Assembly (NCBI GenBank): GCA_965117035.1
Contig: OZ220748.1
Span: forward strand, 372,001 to 436,000
Direction: 5' to 3'
Length of the DNA: 64,000 nucleotides
Source: CAZENU01 sp965117035
GTDB taxonomy: Bacteria > Chloroflexota > Dehalococcoidia > Lucifugimonadales > CAZENU01
The notes under the pieces: generated by a model
Database searches by the model: none
What the model was told of the DNA's origin: nothing
Seen by the model: only the letters and a program-made list of their open reading frames with translations
Shown here: positions 8,398 to 15,612 of the stretch, piece by piece
Layout of the letters: the number at the start of each line of letters is the position of its first letter
How positions within the stretch are numbered: position 1 is the stretch's first letter
Position numbers and translations under genes: made by a program

Positions 8398-9126
8398 GTG
8401 GACTCACGACCAGTTGCCGTTTCAAAGGAGACCCTGGACACGCTGGGGGCCGTCGGCACGCCCACTCTGACGGGAGAGCTCGACAGGTCGTACCGCAACA
8501 GCTACATGATCGGGATCGAGCCGCTGGCGGTCCGGCCGGGCCAGCGCATGGTCGGGCGTGCCCGCGCGCTCCGGTTCATCCCGTATCGCGAAGACCTGGT
8601 GGCGGCGCAGTACGATTCGCTGACGGCTTCGCCGCACCGGTCGGCTCTCGAGGACGTTGGGCCCGGCGAGGTGCTGGTCATCGACGCCGGGGGCAGCCGC
8701 GAGGCCGCGGTGCTCGGCGACATGTTCACCCGGCGCGTGATGGAGCGCGGCGGTACCGGGGTGGTCATAGACGGAGTGGTGCGCGACCCGTCGGCGATCC
8801 GTGACGTCGGGCTGCCCGTCTTCGCGCGGGGCGTGCACGGCGCCGGCATCACGCGCGCGCTGATGTCCGTCGGCCGCGACGAGCCGGTGCGGTGCGGCGG
8901 CGTTCCGGTGATTCCGGGCGACGTGGTGGTCGGCGACGAGGACGGCGTGGTCGTGATGTCGCCGGGCGTCGCCGCCGAGATAGCGGAGGCCGCCTTCGAG
9001 CACCAGGAGGAGGAAGTCTGGATCCGCGAGCGCCTGGAGGCCGGGGAGTCGCTGCACGACGTATACCCGCCGAGCCCGGAGCGGCGCAAGGAGCTGGAGG
9101 CGTGGATGAAGGGGCGTAGTGGATAG
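8398..9126 (+). CDS. RraA-like 4-hydroxy-4-methyl-2-oxoglutarate aldolase family protein
   Basis: Member of the RraA/HMG aldolase family, 242 residues. True aldolases of this group split 4-hydroxy-4-methyl-2-oxoglutarate or oxaloacetate to pyruvate; others regulate RNase E. The family core is seen as AGGSREAAVLGD (residues 97-108) and GTGVVIDGVVRD (119-130), where R129 and D130 correspond to the substrate and metal contacts. The GTG start at 8398 has GGAGG about seven bases upstream. The gene ends ...AGT GGA TAG, so its last codons and stop are formed by a TAGTGGA array. The aldolase role is more likely than RNase E control in this catabolic setting. Confidence 0.8.
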   Translation: MDSRPVAVSKETLDTLGAVGTPTLTGELDRSYRNSYMIGIEPLAVRPGQRMVGRARALRFIPYREDLVAAQYDSLTASPHRSALEDVGPGEVLVIDAGGSREAAVLGDMFTRRVMERGGTGVVIDGVVRDPSAIRDVGLPVFARGVHGAGITRALMSVGRDEPVRCGGVPVIPGDVVVGDEDGVVVMSPGVAAEIAEAAFEHQEEEVWIRERLEAGESLHDVYPPSPERRKELEAWMKGRSG

Positions 9127-9168
9127 TGGATAGTCGGGAGTTAAGAGGGACATGGGATAGTGGATAGC
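9117..9168 (+). repeat. TAGTGGA heptamer array
   Basis: Reads GTAGTGGATAGTGGATAG, then TCGGGAGTTAAG, a short spacer, and a further ATAGTGGATAG. It provides the stop codon of the RraA-like gene and the GTG start of the next gene. The pattern (TAGTGGA)n followed by TAGT(T/C)GGGAGTTA recurs at 28752-28818 and 32392-32425. Confidence 0.8.
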
Positions 9169-10200
9169 GAAGAGGTTGGTGCGTTGTATTCGCCGTCGGT
9201 GAACCATCGCCACGTGATGGATGCTGCGGCGCCTTCGATGGCCTACGACGGTGGGGACGTCAGGGCGTGGCAGCGGCGGTTGCGGCGGAAGGTGAGGTCG
9301 CTGATCGGCATGCCGTCGGGCGACAGGGTGACGCTGGACGTGCGGTCGCTGTGGAAGCGGGAACACCGGCTCGGGACGATCGAGAAGATCGTGTTCACGA
9401 GCGAGCCGCACTCGGACGTGATGGCGTACGTCTGCCTGCCGGACTCGTCGTCGCCTCCGTACCCCTTCTTCGTGTGCGTGCAGGGCCACACGACGGGGGC
9501 GCACTTCTCGATCGGCGTGGACCGCGAAGACAACAGCCTTCCCATCGAGGTCGAGGGCGACCGCGACTTCGGGTTGGGGTGCATGGAGCGCGGGATCGCG
9601 GCTCTGTGCATCGAGCAGCGCTCCTTCGGCGAGCGCCGCGAACTCTTGCAGGAGCGCGTATCGCCCCACGGCTGCCACGACGCCGCGATGCACGCGCTGA
9701 TGCTCGGGCGCACGCTGCTCGGCGAGCGGGTGCACGACGTAGACCGCGGGCTGGACTATCTCGCGACGCGCGGCGACGTGGACTGGTCGCGCATCGGGAT
9801 CATGGGCAACTCGGGCGGCGGCACGGTGAGCCTGTTCGCGGCGGCGGTGCTGCCGCGGATCAGGTACGCGATGCCTTCGTGCTACTTCTGCACGTTCCGC
9901 GACTCGGTGATGTCGATCTACCACTGCTCGGACAACTACGTGCCCGGCCTGCTGCGGTACGCGGAGATGGCCGACGTGATGGGGCTGTTCGCGCCCCGCC
10001 CGGTCGTGCTCGTCGCGGGAGAGCACGACCCGATATTCCCGGTCGAGGCGACGCGGCGCGCGTTCGCCGACCTCAGGACGATCTACGAGGCGGCCGGAGC
10101 GGGCGACCGGTGTCACCTGGTCGTCGGTCCGGAGGGCCACCGCTTCTACGCCGACGACGCCTGGCCGGTGATGCTGGGGGAGCTGGTGGATAGTGGATAG
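9160..10200 (+). CDS. Alpha/beta hydrolase (acetyl-esterase-like)
   Basis: Serine hydrolase of 346 residues with a complete catalytic triad: S218 in the elbow GNSGGG, D290 (GEHDPIF) and H327 (GPEGHRF). The oxyanion region includes VQGHTTGAH (about 108-115). Overall it resembles the large Abhydrolase_7/acetyl-xylan-esterase-like group; the substrate is unknown. The start is uncertain. GTG at 9160 has AAGAGGGA nine bases upstream but lies inside a TAGTGGA repeat, so TTG at 9184 or ATG at 9217 are alternatives. The gene also ends in the same repeat (GTG GAT AGT GGA TAG). It is therefore bracketed by direct TAGTGGA copies. Confidence 0.8.
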   Translation: MDSEEVGALYSPSVNHRHVMDAAAPSMAYDGGDVRAWQRRLRRKVRSLIGMPSGDRVTLDVRSLWKREHRLGTIEKIVFTSEPHSDVMAYVCLPDSSSPPYPFFVCVQGHTTGAHFSIGVDREDNSLPIEVEGDRDFGLGCMERGIAALCIEQRSFGERRELLQERVSPHGCHDAAMHALMLGRTLLGERVHDVDRGLDYLATRGDVDWSRIGIMGNSGGGTVSLFAAAVLPRIRYAMPSCYFCTFRDSVMSIYHCSDNYVPGLLRYAEMADVMGLFAPRPVVLVAGEHDPIFPVEATRRAFADLRTIYEAAGAGDRCHLVVGPEGHRFYADDAWPVMLGELVDSG

Positions 10201-10203
10201 TTC
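10186..10203 (+). repeat. TAGTGGA heptamer array (short)
   Basis: GTGGATAGTGGATAGTTCGG overlaps the last five codons and the stop of the alpha/beta hydrolase gene. Same orientation as the copy at 9117-9168. Confidence 0.7.
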
Positions 10204-10221
10204 GGAGCCGGAGCGGTGCGG

Positions 10222-10761
10222 TTACTGCTCCACCTCTTCGACCTGGTCCGAGTGGTTGATGATCATGTAGGGGCTGCCGTCGGAGAACTCCACGCGGGCG
10301 ACGGCGCACATGGTCTTGCCAACGTAGTAGGTCTCGGGACTCGGCGGCCAGATGCCGTGCCGTCGCTGCGGGTCCTTGCCGATCAGGAGGGAGAACGCCT
10401 GGTCCGGGCTTGCGGTCTCGAAGTTGAAGACCCATATGCGCGTTCGGGTCGGGTGGCCTACGATCTCGGCGACCTTGCCGCACACCTTGACCTGCTGGCC
10501 GCCCATGGCGCTGGCCTCGTCGGGGGTGATCGTAGGTCCCTCGAACTCCTCGATCCTTGGCACCGCGCGGCCGACCCGGATTATCGGCTGCGCCGCGGCC
10601 TGGGTCGGGTTGGGAGTCGGCGTCGCGACCGGGGCGGGGAAGTCGGGTGTCGGCTTGGGCGTCGCCGCCAACTCCGGCGCCGTGTCCTCCTCGGCGCCGC
10701 CACATGCCACGGTGAAAAGCGCGAGCGACACGATCGCGGCGGATGCCCACCTGACGTACAT
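10222..10761 (-). CDS. Lipoprotein with Pro/Thr linker and OB-like domain
   Basis: Exported lipoprotein of 179 residues. The N-terminus is a lipoprotein signal with lipobox FTVAC (C20 would be acylated). A Pro/Thr/Ala-rich linker (about 30-60) follows, then a small globular domain. The domain's GGQQVKVCGKVAEIVGHPTRTRIWVFNF looks like an OB-fold nucleic-acid-binding-type strand pattern; I infer this from residue pattern only. It contains two cysteines (QVKVCG and TMCAVA) that could pair outside the membrane. Likely monocistronic, convergent with the hydrolase gene. Function unknown. Confidence 0.75.
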   Translation of the reverse strand: MYVRWASAAIVSLALFTVACGGAEEDTAPELAATPKPTPDFPAPVATPTPNPTQAAAQPIIRVGRAVPRIEEFEGPTITPDEASAMGGQQVKVCGKVAEIVGHPTRTRIWVFNFETASPDQAFSLLIGKDPQRRHGIWPPSPETYYVGKTMCAVARVEFSDGSPYMIINHSDQVEEVEQ

Positions 10762-10942
10762 CTATGCACGAACCTCCCGGATGCGTCCCGCCTGGCCTTC
10801 GTGACCGCGGCGGGAGCCTTGACTCGGACGGCCGAGGGACCCGCAACGCCCGACGGTATTCGACCGCCGTCTCCGACTCTATCACAGCCGCGCGGCGCGG
10901 TCGAAGCCCGCGCCGGTCAGGAGCGCGTCTCCGGTTGACGAA

Positions 10943-10951
10943 TGTTAAGAT
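10943..10951 (+). promoter_or_regulatory. Possible extended -10 promoter for tRNA-Lys
   Basis: TGTTAAGAT resembles an extended -10 box (TGn TAnnAT type), and TTGAC stands just upstream at 10935. A transcript from about 10958 would begin some 40 bases before the mature tRNA. The -35 spacing is not canonical, so this is tentative. Confidence 0.35.
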
Positions 10952-10998
10952 ATGGTCGGCCATCCTTCGGAGCGCACGTGCGCTGTCGACTCATCCAC

Positions 10999-11073
10999 GG
11001 GCCGGTAGCTCAGTTTGGCCAGAGCATCGGACTTTTAATCCGAGTGTCCTGGGTTCGAATCCCAGCCGGCTCA
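10999..11073 (+). tRNA. tRNA-Lys (anticodon TTT)
   Basis: Full cloverleaf of 75 nt. The acceptor stem GGGCCGG pairs with CCGGCTC including one G-T pair. The anticodon arm is CGGACTTTTAATCCG with anticodon TTT, and the T-arm is CTGGGTTCGAATCCCAG. The discriminator base is A. The 3' CCA is not encoded and must be added after transcription. Confidence 0.95.
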
Positions 11074-11165
11074 CTACTTCGTCGCGCCAGACGAGACCAT
11101 CGGAGGACACCGCACGGCGCTGACCACGCTAGAGCACGGCTCGTGGGTAACGGCCGGCCGCCAGT

Positions 11166-12854
11166 CTAGTTGAGGCGGGTGATCCGGTCCTGCGGGCCGG
11201 GGCCAACCGGGCTGGCGGCTGAGAAGTACGCGACCAGGGCGTCGAGGTCGATGTCGCCGCCGGTGCGCTCCGTGCCTTCCGTCAGCACCGTGAATCCGCT
11301 GCCTCCGCCTGCCAGGAAGCTGTTTACGGTGACCCGATACGTCGCGTCCGGGTCGACCGGGACACCGTCGATAGCGATGGTCGCGGGATCGATCTTCGAA
11401 CCCACGGGACGTGCCGCGTCCCAGGTGTAGCTGAATCCCCTGGAGACCTGCAGCACCCGGCCGGCATCGTCCGTGGGATCGCGGAACTGGGCCTCGAGCA
11501 GGGCATCGATCTGGGCGCCTGTGAGCGACATGGTCACGAGACTGTTGCCGAACGGCTGGATCCCAAAAGCCTCTCCGTAGGTCAACTCCCCGTCGGCCTC
11601 CGGACCGGTGCTGTCGAAGAGGAAGCTCCCGCGAATGCCGCCGGAGTTCATGAAGGCCACCACGGCGCCTCCCGCGTCGGCCGCTCTTGTCGCCTCCAGT
11701 TGAGCGTCCGCGATCACCTCCCCCAGGGCCGACTCGCCGGCGGCGTTACGCTCACGCGTGATGTCGGCGGTTATGGACCCTATGACGAAGTTGGCTCGGG
11801 GGGCGGAGAGGGCGTCGTACCTGTCGATCAGGGCCGTGAGAGCCGGGTCCGGGGTGACTCCGGCCTGGGAGTTGGGCAGGTTCTCGATTGCCGTCACAGT
11901 CAGGTCTCTCGTGGCTCGGCTCAGGACAACGTCGATGACGGTAACCAGCCGTCCCGCGTTGTCGGCCATCGTGACCCACTTGCCGTCGACCTCGCAGACG
12001 AACTCATCGTTGGTATGGCCGGCGATGACTATGTCGACCGCGTCGTCGAGGCGGGCGGCGATCTCGGCGATCGATCCGGTCAGGCCGGAGCCGCAGTCGC
12101 CAGGGCCTCCGTCCGATGATCCGCCCTCGTGGAGCAGAACGACAATGGCCTCGATGCCCTCCTCTCGCAGGCGGGGGATGAGGGCGTTGACCGTCTGCGC
12201 CTCGTCCACGAAGGTCAACCCCTCCACCGCCGCCCGGGCCACAATGGTCGGAGTGCCTTCGAGGGTCAGTCCGATGAACGCGACGCCCACGCCCTGGTAG
12301 TGCCGGATGGCGTACGGAGGAAACACGGTCTCGCCGGTGGCGTCGTCGATGACGTTGGCGGCGAGGAACGCGAAATCGGCGCCGCCGAACGGGTCGCCGT
12401 CCAGGTCGCCCTCGACCGGGTGGGGGCCGCCGCGCTGCATCCGGTGGAGCTCGGCGAGGCCGCCATCGAACTCGTGGTTGCCAACGCTGTTGAAGTCGAG
12501 CCCCATGAGGTTCATGGCCTCGATGGTCGGCTCGTCGTGAAAGAGGGCGGAGACGAGCGGCGACGCTCCGATGAGGTCTCCGGCGGAGACGAAAACGGAG
12601 TTTTCGACCTCGGCGCGGGCGGCGGCGATATTCGCGGCGAGGTAGTCGGCGCGCCCGACACCGCCGAAGGAATCGGATGAAGTGGCGATATGGCCGTGGA
12701 AGTCGTTGATAGCCAGGATGCGAAGCGGGATCTCATCGGGTTCCGCTGGCGTCTCGACAACCCCGCTCGACGCCTGGTCCGAGCACGCGGACGTCAGCGC
12801 CGCCAGCGCCAGGAGAATTGAGATGGAGAAGAAACGTATCTTGCCGCTTCTCAA
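11166..12854 (-). CDS. 5'-nucleotidase / 2',3'-cyclic phosphodiesterase lipoprotein
   Basis: UshA-like extracytoplasmic phosphatase of 562 residues that would release phosphate from nucleotides or related esters. The lipoprotein signal ends in LTSAC (C24). The N-terminal metallophosphatase domain shows the dinuclear metal ligands: D51 and H53 (NDFHGH), AGD near 93, GNHEFD near 125, LLHEGG and IAGHTN. The C-terminal 5'-nucleotidase substrate domain includes NSGGIRGSF and the late motif NSFLAGGGSGF. It could serve phosphate or nucleoside scavenging at the cell surface. Upstream is a 300-base gap; downstream is a convergent tRNA gene. Confidence 0.9.
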   Translation of the reverse strand: MRSGKIRFFSISILLALAALTSACSDQASSGVVETPAEPDEIPLRILAINDFHGHIATSSDSFGGVGRADYLAANIAAARAEVENSVFVSAGDLIGASPLVSALFHDEPTIEAMNLMGLDFNSVGNHEFDGGLAELHRMQRGGPHPVEGDLDGDPFGGADFAFLAANVIDDATGETVFPPYAIRHYQGVGVAFIGLTLEGTPTIVARAAVEGLTFVDEAQTVNALIPRLREEGIEAIVVLLHEGGSSDGGPGDCGSGLTGSIAEIAARLDDAVDIVIAGHTNDEFVCEVDGKWVTMADNAGRLVTVIDVVLSRATRDLTVTAIENLPNSQAGVTPDPALTALIDRYDALSAPRANFVIGSITADITRERNAAGESALGEVIADAQLEATRAADAGGAVVAFMNSGGIRGSFLFDSTGPEADGELTYGEAFGIQPFGNSLVTMSLTGAQIDALLEAQFRDPTDDAGRVLQVSRGFSYTWDAARPVGSKIDPATIAIDGVPVDPDATYRVTVNSFLAGGGSGFTVLTEGTERTGGDIDLDALVAYFSAASPVGPGPQDRITRLN

Positions 12855-13155
12855 GTGGCTGCCCTCCGATCAATATCCGTTGAGCAACGTCCACCTGCCC
12901 CGACGAGGCGAGGAGTAAGTAGGCGACGCCGCTCGCGCCCATCAATGGTACCCGTCGCGCCACCGCGGCGGTAGCCGCCTCCTGGTGGCACAGTCGCCTG
13001 AATTGGCGGTCCTGCGCGATTGCTCGAATCGCGCGATCCGGGCGCCAACGTCGAGATTCGGCCCTGGTAGTCCCGTTTCACGGGGGAGCTTCGGCGTGTC
13101 TCCACGATCCGCACGTGGAGGGCGCCTCCCGCCGTTCACCGTGGGGCCGATTCGC
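12855..13155. other. Intergenic gap with one stem-loop
   Basis: No convincing gene is seen on either strand. It holds the upstream region of the 5'-nucleotidase gene and a perfect stem-loop at 13014-13034 (GCGCGATT, loop GCTCG, AATCGCGC). A GC-rich imperfect inverted repeat lies near 12958-12978. The stem-loop has no T tract, so a terminator role is unproven. Confidence 0.5.
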
Positions 13156-13647
13156 CTAACGGGCGCGACGGAGGGCGACGACGGGGATCCGGCGGTGTGT
13201 GGCGGCGCGGTAGGTACCGAAGCGTGGGTTCGACGCGACGACCTTGTCGAGCAGCGCGTCGCGCTCCCGGCCCCGGGTCACGCGGGCCTCGGCGGCGAAG
13301 CGCTCGCCGCCGGTCTCGACTGTGACGCCCGGGTCGGCGGCGACGTTCAGGTACCACGCTGGATGGCGGTCCTGGCCGTAGTTCGAGGCGACGACGATGA
13401 GGTCGTCGGAGTCGTCGAACCGGAAGTACATCAGGGGCGACGAGCGCGGCTTGCCGCTCCTGCGTCCCCTGGTCACCAGGATGAGGATCCCGTGGCCTTC
13501 GAGGCGCCCCAGGATGCGCCCTCGCGAGAGGCGGAGCAGGAGCCGGTGCACGGGGACGAAGAACCACGCGAAGAAGAGGCGCTTATGTGTCGGGATGGCT
13601 GGCTCCTCGTGCGTCTCTGTTCCTGCTTTGCGGGGCCACCGTGACAT
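13156..13647 (-). CDS. Deazaflavin-dependent nitroreductase family protein (DUF385-like)
   Basis: Small split-barrel flavin or F420-binding protein of 163 residues, similar to the Ddn/nitroreductase group. The core runs from GHGILILVTRGRRSGKPRSS through YFRFDDSDDLIVVASNYGQ and HPAWYLNVAADP to EARV. The RRSGK...S stretch and the NYG...HPAWYLN segment are the usual cofactor-contact regions. I start at 13647 (MSRWPRK), with GGGGGAG about 10 bases upstream. The reading frame stays open 34 codons further, but only because a dispersed repeat there happens to be translatable (IPAKAGIQ type). Whether it uses F420 or FMN is undecided. Confidence 0.75.
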   Translation of the reverse strand: MSRWPRKAGTETHEEPAIPTHKRLFFAWFFVPVHRLLLRLSRGRILGRLEGHGILILVTRGRRSGKPRSSPLMYFRFDDSDDLIVVASNYGQDRHPAWYLNVAADPGVTVETGGERFAAEARVTRGRERDALLDKVVASNPRFGTYRAATHRRIPVVALRRAR

Positions 13648-13663
13648 GGGTGCTGCTCCCCCT

Positions 13664-13745
13664 CCTCCCTGGATTCCCGCCTTCGCGGGAACGACGATTA
13701 TGCAGAGGTCTCCCTTCGCGGGAATGACGGTCATGCAATGGTCTC
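13664..13745 (-). repeat. dRS3-like repeat, two tandem half-copies
   Basis: Contains GGATTCCCGCCTTCGCGGGA followed about 40 bases later by CCTTCGCGGGAATGACGGTC. The core follows the ATTCCC-N8-GGGAAT plan known from Neisseria dRS3 repeats. Other copies are at about 25397, 30003, 30237 and 48562-48735. Confidence 0.75.
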
Positions 13746-13788
13746 CCAAGGGAGCGGCGTCATTTCCTTTGCGGACTTCGCCGCACCG

Positions 13789-14550
13789 CTACGTCACCGT
13801 GCCCTTCGGTTCGTGCCTGTACGAGTAGCGCGCGTTCGGGCCCTCCAGTATGGCGCGCTGCGCCTCCGTGAGGCCGTCGTAGTCGTCCGCGTCGAAGTAG
13901 TGGGCCGACCAGGATATGGGGTTCGGACTGTACTTGAAGAAGATGGTGCGGCGCTCGTCCGAGCCGGTCCAGGGCAGGGTGCCGTGCGTGAGCGCCTCGG
14001 TGAAGATCACGGCGGTGCCGGCCGGGCCGGTGACCCGCTCGACGAGGGGCCCCGGCTCGTCCATCTCCCGCCACTCCGCCGGGAAGGCGTAGTTGCTCTT
14101 GTGGGAGCCCGGCACGCACCCGAAGCCACCGTCGTCGGGGCCAACGTCCTTGAGGTTGTAGGCTACGACCGACAGTCCGTTGCGCATCTGCCCGCCCTCG
14201 AAGCGGAAGTAGTGGGTCGGGTTGAACGGCGTCGCGCCGCCATGGAGCCGCGTGCCTATCGGCCCCTTGCCGGCCCTGATGACGTCGAGGTAGACGTGGT
14301 CGAGGCGGAACCGCTCGCCCAGCAGCTCGGCCAGGTATGGCGTCACGGCCGGGTTGTCTATCAGGTCGCGGTAGTCCTTGCCCCAATCGAGCAGCGGAAC
14401 GAACCTGTGGGTGCGCATGTCCGGCGGGCATTCCGACGCGATGTGCTCGTCGAGCACGCTGTTCAGCCTGTCGACGTGTTCCTGCGCGAGCGCGCCGGGC
14501 ACGACGAGGTAGCCCTTGAGGTCGAACAGGTAGCGCTCGTAGTCGTTCAC
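13789..14550 (-). CDS. PhyH-family Fe/2-oxoglutarate enzyme with HxG site
   Basis: Double-stranded beta-helix protein of the phytanoyl-CoA dioxygenase family, 253 residues. The iron-site positions can be placed as H103 (RLHGGATPF), H189 (EALTHGTLPW) and a 2-oxoglutarate arginine at R200/R201 (ERRTIFFKYSP). The usual HxD motif reads H103-G-G105, so the carboxylate ligand appears to be missing. That pattern is known from Fe/2OG halogenases (HxG/HxA), but it may also mark a non-redox or differently liganded subfamily. The conserved GGFGCVPGSHKSNY strand is present. The gene is followed by the dRS3-like repeat and lies divergent from an amidohydrolase. The natural substrate is unknown. Confidence 0.8.
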   Translation of the reverse strand: MNDYERYLFDLKGYLVVPGALAQEHVDRLNSVLDEHIASECPPDMRTHRFVPLLDWGKDYRDLIDNPAVTPYLAELLGERFRLDHVYLDVIRAGKGPIGTRLHGGATPFNPTHYFRFEGGQMRNGLSVVAYNLKDVGPDDGGFGCVPGSHKSNYAFPAEWREMDEPGPLVERVTGPAGTAVIFTEALTHGTLPWTGSDERRTIFFKYSPNPISWSAHYFDADDYDGLTEAQRAILEGPNARYSYRHEPKGTVT

Positions 14551-14714
14551 GGCGTGTCTCCTCCTGTTGGGCGCTATCGGACGCCGGCGGTCCCGGACGG
14601 GTACACCGCACCCCCGTCCGGCGCCAGCTTACCAGAAGGTCGGGACTTGGGGGGCGTGCGCTGTCCTGCGGCGGGGCCGCGCCGTGATATCCTTCGGCGC
14701 GGGAGGACACGCTC

Positions 14715-15587
14715 ATGGACAAGCTCGAGTTCGTCGATCCGCACGTCCACTTCTACGACATGCAGCACCCGGAACTGGTGTACGGCCACTGGCAACCCGG
14801 AGTTCCGCATCCGACGCTGGGCTGGCAGATCCAGCGGCTGGCGGAGAGGAACTACGTCGCCGAGGACTTCATTGCCGAGACGCGGAAGGTGAACGTGACG
14901 AAGGCCGTCCACGTGCAGGCCGCCATAGGCAGCCCCGACCCGGTTACCGAGACGGAGTGGCTGCAAGCGGCGGCCGACCGCACGGGGTATCCCCAGGGGA
15001 TCGTGGCCTATGCCGACCTGCGCGACCCCGATGTCGAGGCGCTGCTGGAGCGCCACTGCGAGTCCCCGAACATGCGCGGGATCAGGGACTTTTCGTACGG
15101 CGACTACCTGGTCGAGCCGGACTTCCACCGGGGGTTCGCGCTTCTCGGAAAGTACAGCCTCGTGTCGAGCATGGCGGTCGCGCGGCAGGACATGGAGAAG
15201 CTCCGCGCGCTGGCGAACAGATTTCCCGATATCACTATAGTCGTCGACCACACCGGCATGCCCGCGGAGCGCACGGACGAGGAGTTCGAGCTGTGGAAGG
15301 CCGGCGTTGCCGTCGCGGCGACCTGCGACAACGTCCGCTGGAAGATATCGGGCCTCGGCATGGGCGACAACGACTGGACGGTCGACAGCATCAGGCGCTA
15401 CGTGCTGACGTCGATAGAGACGTTCGGGGTGGACCGCTGCTTCTTCGCGACGAACTGGCCCGTCGACTGGCTGTGGAGCACGTACGACGAGCTCGTGGAC
15501 GCCTACACAGAGATCACGTCGGGCTTCAGCCGGGACGAGCGGACGGCGCTCTTCTCGAAGAACGCCGAGGAGCTGTACCGAATCTAG
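14715..15587 (+). CDS. Amidohydrolase family 2, lactonase-like
   Basis: TIM-barrel metal hydrolase of 290 residues in the group that contains L-fuconolactonase and 2-pyrone-4,6-dicarboxylate lactonase. Seen are the N-terminal DPHVHF, GIRDFSYGD, VVDHTGMP and the late FATNWPVDW (the aspartate of the active site). The start follows GGGAGGACACGCTC. The divergent PhyH gene and this one may share a pathway, but nothing in the sequence proves it. The substrate is probably a lactone or aryl/sugar acid. Confidence 0.8.
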   Translation: MDKLEFVDPHVHFYDMQHPELVYGHWQPGVPHPTLGWQIQRLAERNYVAEDFIAETRKVNVTKAVHVQAAIGSPDPVTETEWLQAAADRTGYPQGIVAYADLRDPDVEALLERHCESPNMRGIRDFSYGDYLVEPDFHRGFALLGKYSLVSSMAVARQDMEKLRALANRFPDITIVVDHTGMPAERTDEEFELWKAGVAVAATCDNVRWKISGLGMGDNDWTVDSIRRYVLTSIETFGVDRCFFATNWPVDWLWSTYDELVDAYTEITSGFSRDERTALFSKNAEELYRI

Positions 15588-15612
15588 GCGCCTTTGGCGG
15601 GTCGGCCCGCGC

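Noticed and set aside
13156..13749. Longer start for the nitroreductase-like gene at 13749
   Set aside because: The extra 34 codons are the translation of a dispersed repeat and a better ribosome site precedes 13647.
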